A stretch of 64,000 nt of DNA from Desulfobacteraceae bacterium (GTDB taxonomy: Bacteria > Desulfobacterota > Desulfobacteria > Desulfobacterales > Desulfobacteraceae), in the NCBI GenBank assembly GCA_016743945.1, contig JADGFI010000029.1:6720-70719 (forward strand). The letters are read 5' to 3'. Made by a program: the position numbers and the translations under genes. This document shows, piece after piece, positions 50,512 through 59,693 of the stretch. Each line of letters begins with the position of its first letter. Position 1 is the stretch's first letter. The notes below the pieces were generated by a model that did no database searches, was not told where the DNA came from, and was given only the letters and a program-made list of their open reading frames with translations.

Positions 50512-52065
50512 TTATACCGGAATATTTCCGTGTTTTTTGGCCGGCCGCAGTTCCCTTTTTGTGGCCATGGCCTCCAGGGCATCAATGAGCCGGGGCCTTG
50601 TTTCCGACGGCACAATCACGGCGTCCACATAGCCTCTTGCCGCTGCACAATAGGGATTTGAAAATTGCTCATTATATTCGTCAATCTTTTCCGTCCGTTT
50701 GGCAACAGGATCTTGTGCTCCTTTGATTTCTCTGGCATGAATGATATTGGCCGCGCCTTCAGCTCCCATGACGGCAATCTGAGCCGTGGGCCATGCAAAG
50801 GCCATGTCAGCCCCCAGGTGCCGTGAACACATGGCAATATAGGACCCGCCGTAATCTTTGCGTGTGATCAGCAATAACTTAGGGACCGTGGCCTCGGAAT
50901 AGCACCAGAGCAGTTTGGCACCATGGCGGATAATCCCCCCCCATTCCTGGTCACTTCCGGGCAAATAGCCGGGCACATCGGCAATGGTGAGCATGGGAAT
51001 ATTAAAGGAATCACAAAATCGAATAAACCGTGTGGCCTTATCCGATGCATCAATATCCAGGCAACCGGCCATGTTATTGGGCTGATTGGCAATGATACCG
51101 ATACTGCGGCCATTGAGTCGGGCAAAGCAGATCACGATATTTTTGGCAAAATATTGGTGGGGCTCAAAATACTGCCCGTCATCCACAATGGAGGTGATGA
51201 CATCCTTTATATTATAGGACCGATTGGGATTATCCGGTATGATGGTATCCAGGGACGCGTCCATACGATTGGGGTCATCGGTTGGGACCGTCATGGGTGG
51301 ATCTTCCATATTATTGGCGGGCAGATAGGACAGCAGTTTTCGAATATTTAGAATGCAGTCTTCATCGGACTCGCATGCAAATTGGGCCACACCGGATTTT
51401 TCATTGTGGGTCATGGCCCCTCCCAACGCTTCAAAGGAGATCTCTTCTCCTGTCACCGCCTTTATCACACTGGGACCTGTGATAAACATATAGCTGGATT
51501 CTTTTACCATAAAAATAAAATCGGTCATGGCAGGTGAATAGACAGCCCCACCAGCTGTGGGCCCCATGATGGCAGAAATTTGGGGGATCACGCCGGAAGC
51601 GGCTGAGTTGCGGAAAAAAATTTCCCCATACCCGGACAGGGCATCAATCCCTTCTTGAATTCTGGCCCCTCCCGAATCATTCATACCGATAATAGGGGAC
51701 CCTGTTTTCAGGGCCATATCCATGACCTTGCAGATTTTTTTGGCTTGCATTTCCCCCAGAGATCCGGCCCTTGCCGTAAAATCCTGGGCATAGGCAAAAA
51801 CAATACGGCCATCCACCTTTCCGTGGCCTGTGATCACCCCATCGGCAGGAATCTCTTTCTCTTCCATCCCAAAATTGGTGCACCGGTGGGTGACAAACAT
51901 ATCCACCTCCCTAAAACTTCCCTTGTCAAACAGAAGGTCAAGCCGTTCCCTGGCATTGAGTTTTCCATTTTCCCGGCGCTTTGCCAGGGCCTTTTCGCCT
52001 CCCATTTCGAGGATAATTTTTTCTTTTAACTTCAGTTCCTGGATCTTATCTGCTGTAGCTCCCAT
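50512..52065 (-). CDS. Acyl-CoA carboxyltransferase subunit (methylmalonyl-CoA/propionyl-CoA type; transcarboxylase 12S-like)
   Basis: ALAKRRENGKLNARERLDLLFDKGSFREVDMFV; MNDSGGARIQEGIDALSGYGEIF; IVSIADVPGYLPG-like region LTIADVPGYLPGSDQEWGGIIRHGAKLL. Confidence 0.93.
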   Translation of the reverse strand: MGATADKIQELKLKEKIILEMGGEKALAKRRENGKLNARERLDLLFDKGSFREVDMFVTHRCTNFGMEEKEIPADGVITGHGKVDGRIVFAYAQDFTARAGSLGEMQAKKICKVMDMALKTGSPIIGMNDSGGARIQEGIDALSGYGEIFFRNSAASGVIPQISAIMGPTAGGAVYSPAMTDFIFMVKESSYMFITGPSVIKAVTGEEISFEALGGAMTHNEKSGVAQFACESDEDCILNIRKLLSYLPANNMEDPPMTVPTDDPNRMDASLDTIIPDNPNRSYNIKDVITSIVDDGQYFEPHQYFAKNIVICFARLNGRSIGIIANQPNNMAGCLDIDASDKATRFIRFCDSFNIPMLTIADVPGYLPGSDQEWGGIIRHGAKLLWCYSEATVPKLLLITRKDYGGSYIAMCSRHLGADMAFAWPTAQIAVMGAEGAANIIHAREIKGAQDPVAKRTEKIDEYNEQFSNPYCAAARGYVDAVIVPSETRPRLIDALEAMATKRELRPAKKHGNIPV

Positions 52066-52115
52066 GGGTCAATCCCTTCCTTTATATTTAAGCGCTTCTT
52101 TTATTTCCTGTAAAC

Positions 52116-52865
52116 TTATGTTTCCGACACACTAAACCGCCACGCACAAAACCAGTCATCCGGATGGTCATCGGGCGGACAACCGATGCACTGGGTTTTA
52201 ATCCGTGAATCCATGGCCCTTGCGAAATAGGCATACTCCACCAGGCCTGCAGATTTACACGGATAGTCATCCAATTTTTTCTTTGCTCTTGCCGTCTGGA
52301 CCCGGCATTTATTCATCTGAAATACAAAACTTTGAGGTCCCTCGTCAACAATTGATTGTGTATTTATGAGCGAATACATCCTGAAATTCAAGGCCTTTTT
52401 CAATCCAGCAAGCCCCGGGGCATGGCCCAGGTTTAAAAATTTCTTAATGGCATGGGCTTCATAGGGAGAAAACTTTGCCCAGCAGGAATCATTACACCGT
52501 TTGGCATCATTCATCCCATGTTCAAACTCCACTGCCTGGAACCAGACCCCGTCATTGACAAGCCAATTTTTTGCCACAGCCGCCATCAAGCCGTCCATGG
52601 CATCCACATCAAGGTCCAATAATGCCTTGGGCAACCCTTTTTCCATTTCAAACCCCAATTCCCCTGACAGACGTTTCATACCGATTCCCACACTGTTCTT
52701 GGTTGCCTTGTCCAAAACACACAGGGCTTTTTCCATGCCCATTTGGTGCCGGACCTCTGAAAACCAAAGACCATAATGAACGACTATTCGGGTAAACATG
52801 TCCACCACAAAACTTGCCTTTTCTTCTTTACTGAGAGATAGATGATCATCACTGGTATCTGTCAT
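52116..52865 (-). CDS. DUF6125-like cysteine-containing protein
   Basis: YGLWFSEVRHQMGMEKAL..., MNKCRVQTARAKKKLDDYPCKSAGLVEYAYFARAMDSRIKTQCIGCPPDDHPDDWFCAWRF. Confidence 0.55.
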   Translation of the reverse strand: MTDTSDDHLSLSKEEKASFVVDMFTRIVVHYGLWFSEVRHQMGMEKALCVLDKATKNSVGIGMKRLSGELGFEMEKGLPKALLDLDVDAMDGLMAAVAKNWLVNDGVWFQAVEFEHGMNDAKRCNDSCWAKFSPYEAHAIKKFLNLGHAPGLAGLKKALNFRMYSLINTQSIVDEGPQSFVFQMNKCRVQTARAKKKLDDYPCKSAGLVEYAYFARAMDSRIKTQCIGCPPDDHPDDWFCAWRFSVSET

Positions 52866-53218
52866 GGGAAAAACTCCTTTATATAATGGTGGGCCATGCC
52901 CTTGTTGATGGTTGGCTCATATCTAATAAATCAGCACATATCTTGTCAAGTAACTTAGTAAAATCCATGGAAATTCTTATTTTATTTTCTCTGAAAGCGG
53001 ACCTAGGCATACAACAACATTCTTTATCATTGCTTTTAAAAACAATAGACGTTAAAATGAAATTATCGTGATTTTCTTACATTTTTACCACCAATGCAAG
53101 GTTAATCGGGAATGTTAACAAAAAGATATTTTACAGACCAGATAAGGCCAGCGACTTGTTCTGTAATTTGTGTATTCCTCACTCCCCCATATCAAAACTT
53201 TATTTTAAGGAATAATAA

Positions 53219-53965
53219 ATGACATCGGGGTATCAACACAGGGTACTGGTTGTTGATGATGACGACCTGATCGGCAAATCCATTTGCCGGCTGCTTAAAA
53301 TAGAAAACCTTGAATCCGTATATTCCAACAGTGGTGAATCGGCCCTGGAGAGTCTTAAAACAGCGGGGCAACCCTTTTCCCTGATTATCTCCGATCAACA
53401 AATGTCCGGTATGCAGGGCACCCAATTCCTTGAACATGCCAAACGACTAAATCCAGAAACCATTCGTTTTTTAATAACCGGGCATTCAGAAATACAGACC
53501 ATCATCAATGCCGTGAATAAAGGCGCTGTCCAACGGTATATCGCAAAGCCCTGGGACAACAAAGAAATGGTCCAGGCCATTTGGTATGGCATTGGACAAT
53601 ATGAACGGTTTCTGGAAGATAAAGCACTTATCACCCTTGCAAAAAAACAAAATGCCAAGTTATATGAATTAAATTGTGAACTCATGGAAACGACAAAAGC
53701 CCATACCAAAGAACTGCTGGTCATTGATGCTGAAATTGAAGCGATTGAAACACAACTCAAAGAATTGAACCTCCATACAACCGTAAGCTCCCCTGGGACC
53801 ATGGAAGAATTGCAAAAAATTGTCGCCCCCTTCTGTGAAAAAGGTCAGGAAATGCTCAACGAGCTGTTCGTACAAGCCATAACCGGATTGTTCAACGACT
53901 TTAATGACCTGTCTCTGGGAAACGGATTTGAGATGCCTTCCCTTGACAAAAGGAAGGCGCCATGA
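53219..53965 (+). CDS. Response regulator with canonical REC and helical C-terminal extension
   Basis: VLVVDDDDL, LIISDQQMSGMQG, LITGHSE, IAKPWD. Confidence 0.88.
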   Translation: MTSGYQHRVLVVDDDDLIGKSICRLLKIENLESVYSNSGESALESLKTAGQPFSLIISDQQMSGMQGTQFLEHAKRLNPETIRFLITGHSEIQTIINAVNKGAVQRYIAKPWDNKEMVQAIWYGIGQYERFLEDKALITLAKKQNAKLYELNCELMETTKAHTKELLVIDAEIEAIETQLKELNLHTTVSSPGTMEELQKIVAPFCEKGQEMLNELFVQAITGLFNDFNDLSLGNGFEMPSLDKRKAP

Positions 53966-56457
53966 CAGCGCCGGTAAAACCCAAAATTCTCATTCTTGAA
54001 AACAATGGGACAAGAAGCGACCATGCCAGGGCAATCCTTACCAGGGAAGGCTGGGATGTCCATTGCGAAAACGTCTCAAAAACTGCCCTTCAGCGGTTGG
54101 AGGAATCTAAAGTCACCCCCTTCAACCTGTTTATCTCCAACTTCAAATTACCCAAGATGGAAGGAGATGACATACACAAAAATGCAAAATCGATTTCCCC
54201 CCTGACCCAACGGATGCTTATGGTACCGGCAGACGAACCGGACATGGTTATCCGAGCCATTAACAAGGGAGGCATTAATTCGTGCATTGTTTATCCCTTC
54301 CAGGATGAAGACCTCATCAACCAGGCAAAACACTGCCTGGTCCAATTTCAACGGTCCATGAAACGTCAGCAATTAAAACGAATCACCCGCCATCAGAACA
54401 AGCAGCTGTTTCAAATTGCCCAGAAAATGAAAAAAAAAAGCGCGGCATGCCTGAAACTCATTGGCGAAAAAAAAGCAAAAACCCTCATGCACCGCTCTAA
54501 TCTGAGAAAAGCCCTCAAACAAAAAAAAGGAAATCAAAGCATCGCCCTTGGGGAACTACTGGATCAAAACAATATCCCGGTGACCCCCGAATCCCTTGAA
54601 AATGAATTTTTTATACTTTGCGACCATATAAAAGCCTTATTTGACAGCATCACTTCAAAAACCGACCTTAATCCGGTTGTCCTTGATTTACAATCCCTTG
54701 TTTTAAGGGAAGGCCAGACAATAGTGTCGGTAGATGACGCTGCCATTGCTGCTGCCGAGGCGGTCCCATCGGATCTCATCCATAAAATCTTAAAATTAGC
54801 CCTTACCTCGAAACCAGGCCCTGTCACTTGTGCCCCTCTTGAAAAAACCAGTACAAAAAATGATGATAAAGGGGCCTTCTTAAGCGCATATTTTAAAATT
54901 TCAATCTCAAAGGATAAAACAGCGGCATCCATTCAAAGGATTAAAGGGATGGAACTTCCCGAGATACCCCTCTCAAGCCTTCTAAATTTTCTGCGCGACC
55001 AGGAGATCACCTTTGGCATCATTGAAGATGAGGCCATTGAAGCCTGGATTTCAAGTCTGGAAACAGGAGAGCAAGAACTTATAGTGGCAAAGGGAGAAGC
55101 GTCTGTATCCGGCAAGGATGGTCACATAAAGTTTCACTTTGAAAACGAGTTTACAAACCCCGGTAAAATAAAGGAAGACGGTGCCATCGATTTCAGAGAT
55201 CGAGGCGCAATTCCCTATGTTCATAAAGGCGACCTCCTGGCAGAAAAGACACCGGCAAAGAAAGGGAAACAAGGAATGGACGTCTTTGGCAACCCCATCC
55301 TTATTGAAGAGCCCCTGGACCCGATTTTTATTTTTGGCAGCGGTACTCAGATCAAGGAAGAACAAGAGCTTACCTTATATGCAGCTCTGGACGGTCAGCC
55401 CCATGTGGATGCCATGGGCAATATCACGGTCAATCCGGAATTGATGATTAAAGGCGATGTTGACTTTGAAACCGGCAACATTGATTTCAATGGAAATATC
55501 ATTGTCAACGGAATAGTTAAAGAAGGATTCACGGTCAAAGGCATCAGTCTTACTGCCCAGGAAATAGAAGGTGCGACAATTGAATTGTCCGGTGATCTGT
55601 ATATCTCTGCGGGTATCACAGAAACAACCATTACCTCGGTGGGAAATGTCCATGCAAAATTTATTAACCATTCAAGTGTCTCAGGATTTGGCGACCTTAT
55701 CATCCAACGAGAAATTATTGATTCAGACATTACCATCTCCGGTGCCTGCCAAAATCCTGCTGGACATATCATTTCTTCAAAAATCATTGCAAAACAAGGG
55801 GTTGACGCCGGCAAGATAGGAACAAGTTCATCCAAACCAGCCCTCTTAAAGATTGGGGTGGATGAACACATACAAAAGCAAATCCAAAAAATTGATAACC
55901 ATCTGGAAAAATCCCTAGGTCTTTTGCAGGAACTAAAGGGGAAAATTAAATTAATCGAAATCCAGGACCAGGGACTGTATGAGCAGATCACACAACGAGC
56001 CCAGATCCAGGAAAAAGCCCAAAACGAAACCAAAGAAATCACACAAGCCATTCCATTTTTAAAAAAGGACAATGATGTGGCAGGCTTACAGAAAGCCACC
56101 ATTCAGATAAAAAAATTATCTGAAACAGCAGAAACGGCAGAACAGGAACTCAACAAAATATTTGGAACCCAGGACCTCTACGCCAGACAAATAGATCAAT
56201 TAAAAGAACAGATAAATCATATTGAAAAACAAAACAAAAAATATGTTCTTGAAAAAAAAGGACTCCAAGAATTTGCCACTAAAACGCCCCCCCTTCCCCG
56301 GCTTCTCATCAATGGAAAAATCATCCAGGACACCACCGTCCAAGGGCCCAATTCCAGCATTACCATAAGAGAGGATCTGTCCAGATCACAAATCCAGGAA
56401 AAGTCCATGATGGAAGACGGACAATATTTTTACGAAATGAGTGTCTCGGATTTATAA
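53962..56457 (+). CDS. Degenerate receiver domain fused to FapA/DUF342 domain
   Basis: Pseudo-REC (LILENNGTR, FISNFKLPKMEG, VPADEPD, VYPFQDE); FapA region RDRGAIPYVHKGDLLAEKTPAKKGKQGMDVFGNPI and GDVDFETGNIDFNGNIIVNGIVKEGFTVKG; long coiled-coil. Confidence 0.85.
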   Translation: MTAPVKPKILILENNGTRSDHARAILTREGWDVHCENVSKTALQRLEESKVTPFNLFISNFKLPKMEGDDIHKNAKSISPLTQRMLMVPADEPDMVIRAINKGGINSCIVYPFQDEDLINQAKHCLVQFQRSMKRQQLKRITRHQNKQLFQIAQKMKKKSAACLKLIGEKKAKTLMHRSNLRKALKQKKGNQSIALGELLDQNNIPVTPESLENEFFILCDHIKALFDSITSKTDLNPVVLDLQSLVLREGQTIVSVDDAAIAAAEAVPSDLIHKILKLALTSKPGPVTCAPLEKTSTKNDDKGAFLSAYFKISISKDKTAASIQRIKGMELPEIPLSSLLNFLRDQEITFGIIEDEAIEAWISSLETGEQELIVAKGEASVSGKDGHIKFHFENEFTNPGKIKEDGAIDFRDRGAIPYVHKGDLLAEKTPAKKGKQGMDVFGNPILIEEPLDPIFIFGSGTQIKEEQELTLYAALDGQPHVDAMGNITVNPELMIKGDVDFETGNIDFNGNIIVNGIVKEGFTVKGISLTAQEIEGATIELSGDLYISAGITETTITSVGNVHAKFINHSSVSGFGDLIIQREIIDSDITISGACQNPAGHIISSKIIAKQGVDAGKIGTSSSKPALLKIGVDEHIQKQIQKIDNHLEKSLGLLQELKGKIKLIEIQDQGLYEQITQRAQIQEKAQNETKEITQAIPFLKKDNDVAGLQKATIQIKKLSETAETAEQELNKIFGTQDLYARQIDQLKEQINHIEKQNKKYVLEKKGLQEFATKTPPLPRLLINGKIIQDTTVQGPNSSITIREDLSRSQIQEKSMMEDGQYFYEMSVSDL

Positions 56458-57297
56458 ATCAGTCCCAAGGATCGAATCATACAACCCCAGATAATGCTGC
56501 CCCTCCTCGGTCCTCCCCCTTTTCAGACAGCCATTGCCGTAAATCTGGCATTTTTTTTCTAAAACACTTGCCGCCATTCGTTCTTGTTCCATGGAAAGGC
56601 ATCCAGATTGAATCAGACCCACAATGGAAGCGATTCTATATTTATCCTGGGAATGATGGGACGACAATTGATCCTCGTGACCGCCGTGCTTTATGGTGCA
56701 AGGTTTATCAATTAAAAAAATGGGAGTGTCTATTGCGATGCGAAGCCAGAGATCATAATCTTCACAAACCGGGAAATCTTCATTAAACCCCCCCTTTAAT
56801 TCAAAAAATTTTTTGCGGATCATCACGGCAGATGGGCTCACCAAACACAGATGAAGAGAAGGCTCAAAAATCATACCCGATGGTTTTTGATGTTTGATCT
56901 TGGGATTGACCCTTCTGCCCTTGCGTATCCAGATCTCCTCTGTTTGACAGACGAGGGCGTCTGGACGCTGGGCAAAAAAATCGATTTGACAAGAAATTTT
57001 ATCGGTTGCCCAGGCATCATCGGAATCCAGAAACGCAATAAACTCACCATGACTTCGTTTAATCCCTAAATTTCGCGCAGCACTCACCCCACGATTTTTC
57101 TGGGTGAACACCTGGATTTGATTCCCATACCCTGCCAAAAGATCCGGGGTATTATCTGTGGATCCGTCATCAATAACAATAATCTCGATTTGGTCATGGG
57201 TCTGGTCCAGTACCGAATCAATTGCAGTTTTCAAGGTCCAGGCCCGATTAAAGGTGGGGATGATAACACTGACCAGGTTTTTGTAAATTGGCTTCAT
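56452..57297 (-). CDS. Glycosyltransferase family 2
   Basis: VSVIIPTFNRAWTLKTAIDSVLDQTHDQIEIIVIDDGSTDNT; FIAFLDSDDAW. Confidence 0.92.
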   Translation of the reverse strand: MKPIYKNLVSVIIPTFNRAWTLKTAIDSVLDQTHDQIEIIVIDDGSTDNTPDLLAGYGNQIQVFTQKNRGVSAARNLGIKRSHGEFIAFLDSDDAWATDKISCQIDFFAQRPDALVCQTEEIWIRKGRRVNPKIKHQKPSGMIFEPSLHLCLVSPSAVMIRKKFFELKGGFNEDFPVCEDYDLWLRIAIDTPIFLIDKPCTIKHGGHEDQLSSHHSQDKYRIASIVGLIQSGCLSMEQERMAASVLEKKCQIYGNGCLKRGRTEEGQHYLGLYDSILGTDL

Positions 57298-57455
57298 ACA
57301 ACAACTTATACCATGGGATTTTTATATGGTAAATCCCCATTAATAACCCCATGTTGTTTTTGTCTTTCCAAACCGATTTGGCAGGAGTATAAGAAGGAGG
57401 TCCTCGCCGTTGATCATCGAGGAAAGGACAATAATCAATAAGTTGAGAGGGCAGG

Positions 57456-58367
57456 ATGCAACCCGAAAATCATAAATTTGATCAGCCTTTCAAGGCCTGT
57501 TTTTTCATTTTGGGATATGCTCTCTTAATGTCAGGCTTAGGCTGTTGTATTAAAACGATTTCCAAGGGACTTCCCTTTGAAATGATCGTGTTCTTTAGAA
57601 ATTTGTTTGCGCTGATACTGCTTTTGGGCATGGGCTTTGGCCGGGGTCGGCCCCTTACAGTGTCCACCCAGGTATTTGGGTTCCATTTCATGCGGTCTGT
57701 TTTCGGTCTTGGCGCCATGTACTGCTATTTTTACACCCTGGGAAAAATGCCCCTGGCCGAAGCCACCCTGCTGTCCTATACATCCCCTCTTTTCATGCCT
57801 TTTTTTGCATTGGTCTGGCTGCATGAAAAAGTTTCTTTGAAAAATTGGATGGCAATTCTTATCGGGTTTTTGGGAATTTTTCTGATTCTCAAACCCGACA
57901 GCAATATTATCAACATGACCTCTTTTGTGGGTATTGGTGCCGGGATATGCGTGGCCCTTGCGGCGGTGACGATTCGCAGGATGTCTGATACAGAGTCCCC
58001 CGGGACCATGGTTTTTTATTTCACCCTGATTTCTACTTTTGTATCAGCCCTGCCCCTTTTCTGGGCCTGGCAATGCCCCACCCTCTCCCAGTTTCAATTA
58101 TTAATGGGCATGGGTGCAGTGGCGGTTGCTGGTCAATTTTTCATGGCCAAGGGATACTCCATTGCACCAGCGGCCCAGGTAGGACCCTTTACCTACGCCA
58201 CTGTTGTTTTTTCTTCTATTTGGGGGTGGGTATTCTGGAAAGAAGGATTGGATATCTACTTTTTTTCCGGGGCGGTTCTGATCTGTTTTTCAGGAATTTT
58301 TGCCAGCCGAAGCCACCGGGCAAGGGCTATAACACCCTCACCCGATGGCCCGGCGCATCACGCGTGA
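57456..58367 (+). CDS. EamA/DMT family transporter
   Basis: 10-TM; FEMIVFFRNLFALILL, PLAEATLLSYTSPLFMPFFALVWLHEKVS. Confidence 0.88.
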   Translation: MQPENHKFDQPFKACFFILGYALLMSGLGCCIKTISKGLPFEMIVFFRNLFALILLLGMGFGRGRPLTVSTQVFGFHFMRSVFGLGAMYCYFYTLGKMPLAEATLLSYTSPLFMPFFALVWLHEKVSLKNWMAILIGFLGIFLILKPDSNIINMTSFVGIGAGICVALAAVTIRRMSDTESPGTMVFYFTLISTFVSALPLFWAWQCPTLSQFQLLMGMGAVAVAGQFFMAKGYSIAPAAQVGPFTYATVVFSSIWGWVFWKEGLDIYFFSGAVLICFSGIFASRSHRARAITPSPDGPAHHA

Positions 58368-59359
58368 ACAGTTTGCAAAGCCTGATAAAGGATCTCACCT
58401 ATATCCCAGACCTTGACCCCCATTTCACTTTCATATTGTCTCAAATTGATCAGGCAGATGGGACAGGCAACGATAATATCCTTTCCCATTTGAGCCAGTT
58501 CCTCCATGCGAATACGTGAAATTTTATGGCAAAGGTCGCCAAATGCATATTCCACCGGCCCCCCACAGCATCCCGTATTTTTGCCGCTGTTTTCCGGTTC
58601 AGCGATATTTAATTCTAGTCGGTGGGCCAGGGTACGAATAGGCGTTATGATTTCAAGATCACGTGACATGACACATGAGTCATGGATCACAAATTCTGAC
58701 GGAAGATTATTGGAAGAAAAGGGTAAATTCGCCATATTTTTTTCGACCAAAATTTCAGTATAATGGCGGATATTCAGATCAAATTCAGGCAAAAGTTCGG
58801 GGAATACCCGCTTAAGCATAAAGGTGGTATGAGGATCCAGTGTGATGATGTTTTTTACGCCGTTACGAACAAATATCTGGTACACGTTTTGAACATGCTC
58901 AAGAACCTGGGCATCAAGCCCCAAGTCGTGAAGGAGCACGCCGCTGTATGGCTCTTCCCCATAAAGATATCCAGGAAATACGCCAGATGAGGTCAGGGCC
59001 AGGACCACTCCGTTTAGAACCTGTTCTCCTCTTTTTCGGATATCACTCTCACCCCTTGCCTTCATGCGGATGATGGGTTCGCCAACCATATTGTTGCCGG
59101 CCCGGATCAAGGAAGGCACGCCTGGTAATTCCAGAAAAGGCTTCACCATGGGGACCATGCTGGTGGTTTGAATGACATAGGGCAGCATCTGATACATGCG
59201 TCCGGTGTAAATAATGGTGTCACCCCCCTTGGGAAGTCCAAGATCAGCTGCCCAACCGGACCAATAATCTCGGGTAAAGCCCAGGGGATCACCGGTACGC
59301 CGAATATTTTCTTTCAATGTTGCCAGGGCCTGGGAAACCAGAGCTTTAGACTTTTTCAT
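58358..59359 (-). CDS. CCG-domain (heterodisulfide reductase/GlcF-like) protein
   Basis: CCGGPVEYAFGDLCHKISRIRMEELAQMGKDIIVACPICLINL; LGLDAQVLEHVQNVYQIFVRNGVKNIITLDPHTTFML; start MKKSKAL at 59359. Confidence 0.8.
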   Translation of the reverse strand: MKKSKALVSQALATLKENIRRTGDPLGFTRDYWSGWAADLGLPKGGDTIIYTGRMYQMLPYVIQTTSMVPMVKPFLELPGVPSLIRAGNNMVGEPIIRMKARGESDIRKRGEQVLNGVVLALTSSGVFPGYLYGEEPYSGVLLHDLGLDAQVLEHVQNVYQIFVRNGVKNIITLDPHTTFMLKRVFPELLPEFDLNIRHYTEILVEKNMANLPFSSNNLPSEFVIHDSCVMSRDLEIITPIRTLAHRLELNIAEPENSGKNTGCCGGPVEYAFGDLCHKISRIRMEELAQMGKDIIVACPICLINLRQYESEMGVKVWDIGEILYQALQTVHA

Positions 59360-59693
59360 TTGATTTTCCCTCCACAAGAGTCTGAGAAACAAGTGTGCGG
59401 CCCGTCTGGATGAGTTCACCAATTTCAAGGCTCTGCCCCTTACTCTTGCAGACCACCTCACACCGCCCGCACTGAAGACAGCTGTAAAGACAATACGCCA
59501 TGGCGTCATCCAGTTCCAGATTCCCTTTCAAAAGATATTTGATTATCTGTAGCCTGCCAAAAGAAGACAAAGATTCCACTCCATGGGATGCCTGGTAGGT
59601 GGGGCAGACATCCACGCAGAACCGACAGGATCTGCATTTTCCAATTTCCTTGATCAAATTTGCTTTAATACGTTCTCGCTCACTCACATCCAC
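59346..59693 (-). CDS. 4Fe-4S dicluster ferredoxin-type protein
   Basis: CRSCRFCVDVCPTYQ and CLQCGRCEVVCKSKG. Confidence 0.85.
   Translation of the reverse strand: MDVSERERIKANLIKEIGKCRSCRFCVDVCPTYQASHGVESLSSFGRLQIIKYLLKGNLELDDAMAYCLYSCLQCGRCEVVCKSKGQSLEIGELIQTGRTLVSQTLVEGKSNEKV

Noticed and set aside
55395-56102. 235-aa minus-strand ORF
   Set aside because: Antisense to the FapA fusion gene; no recognisable domain.
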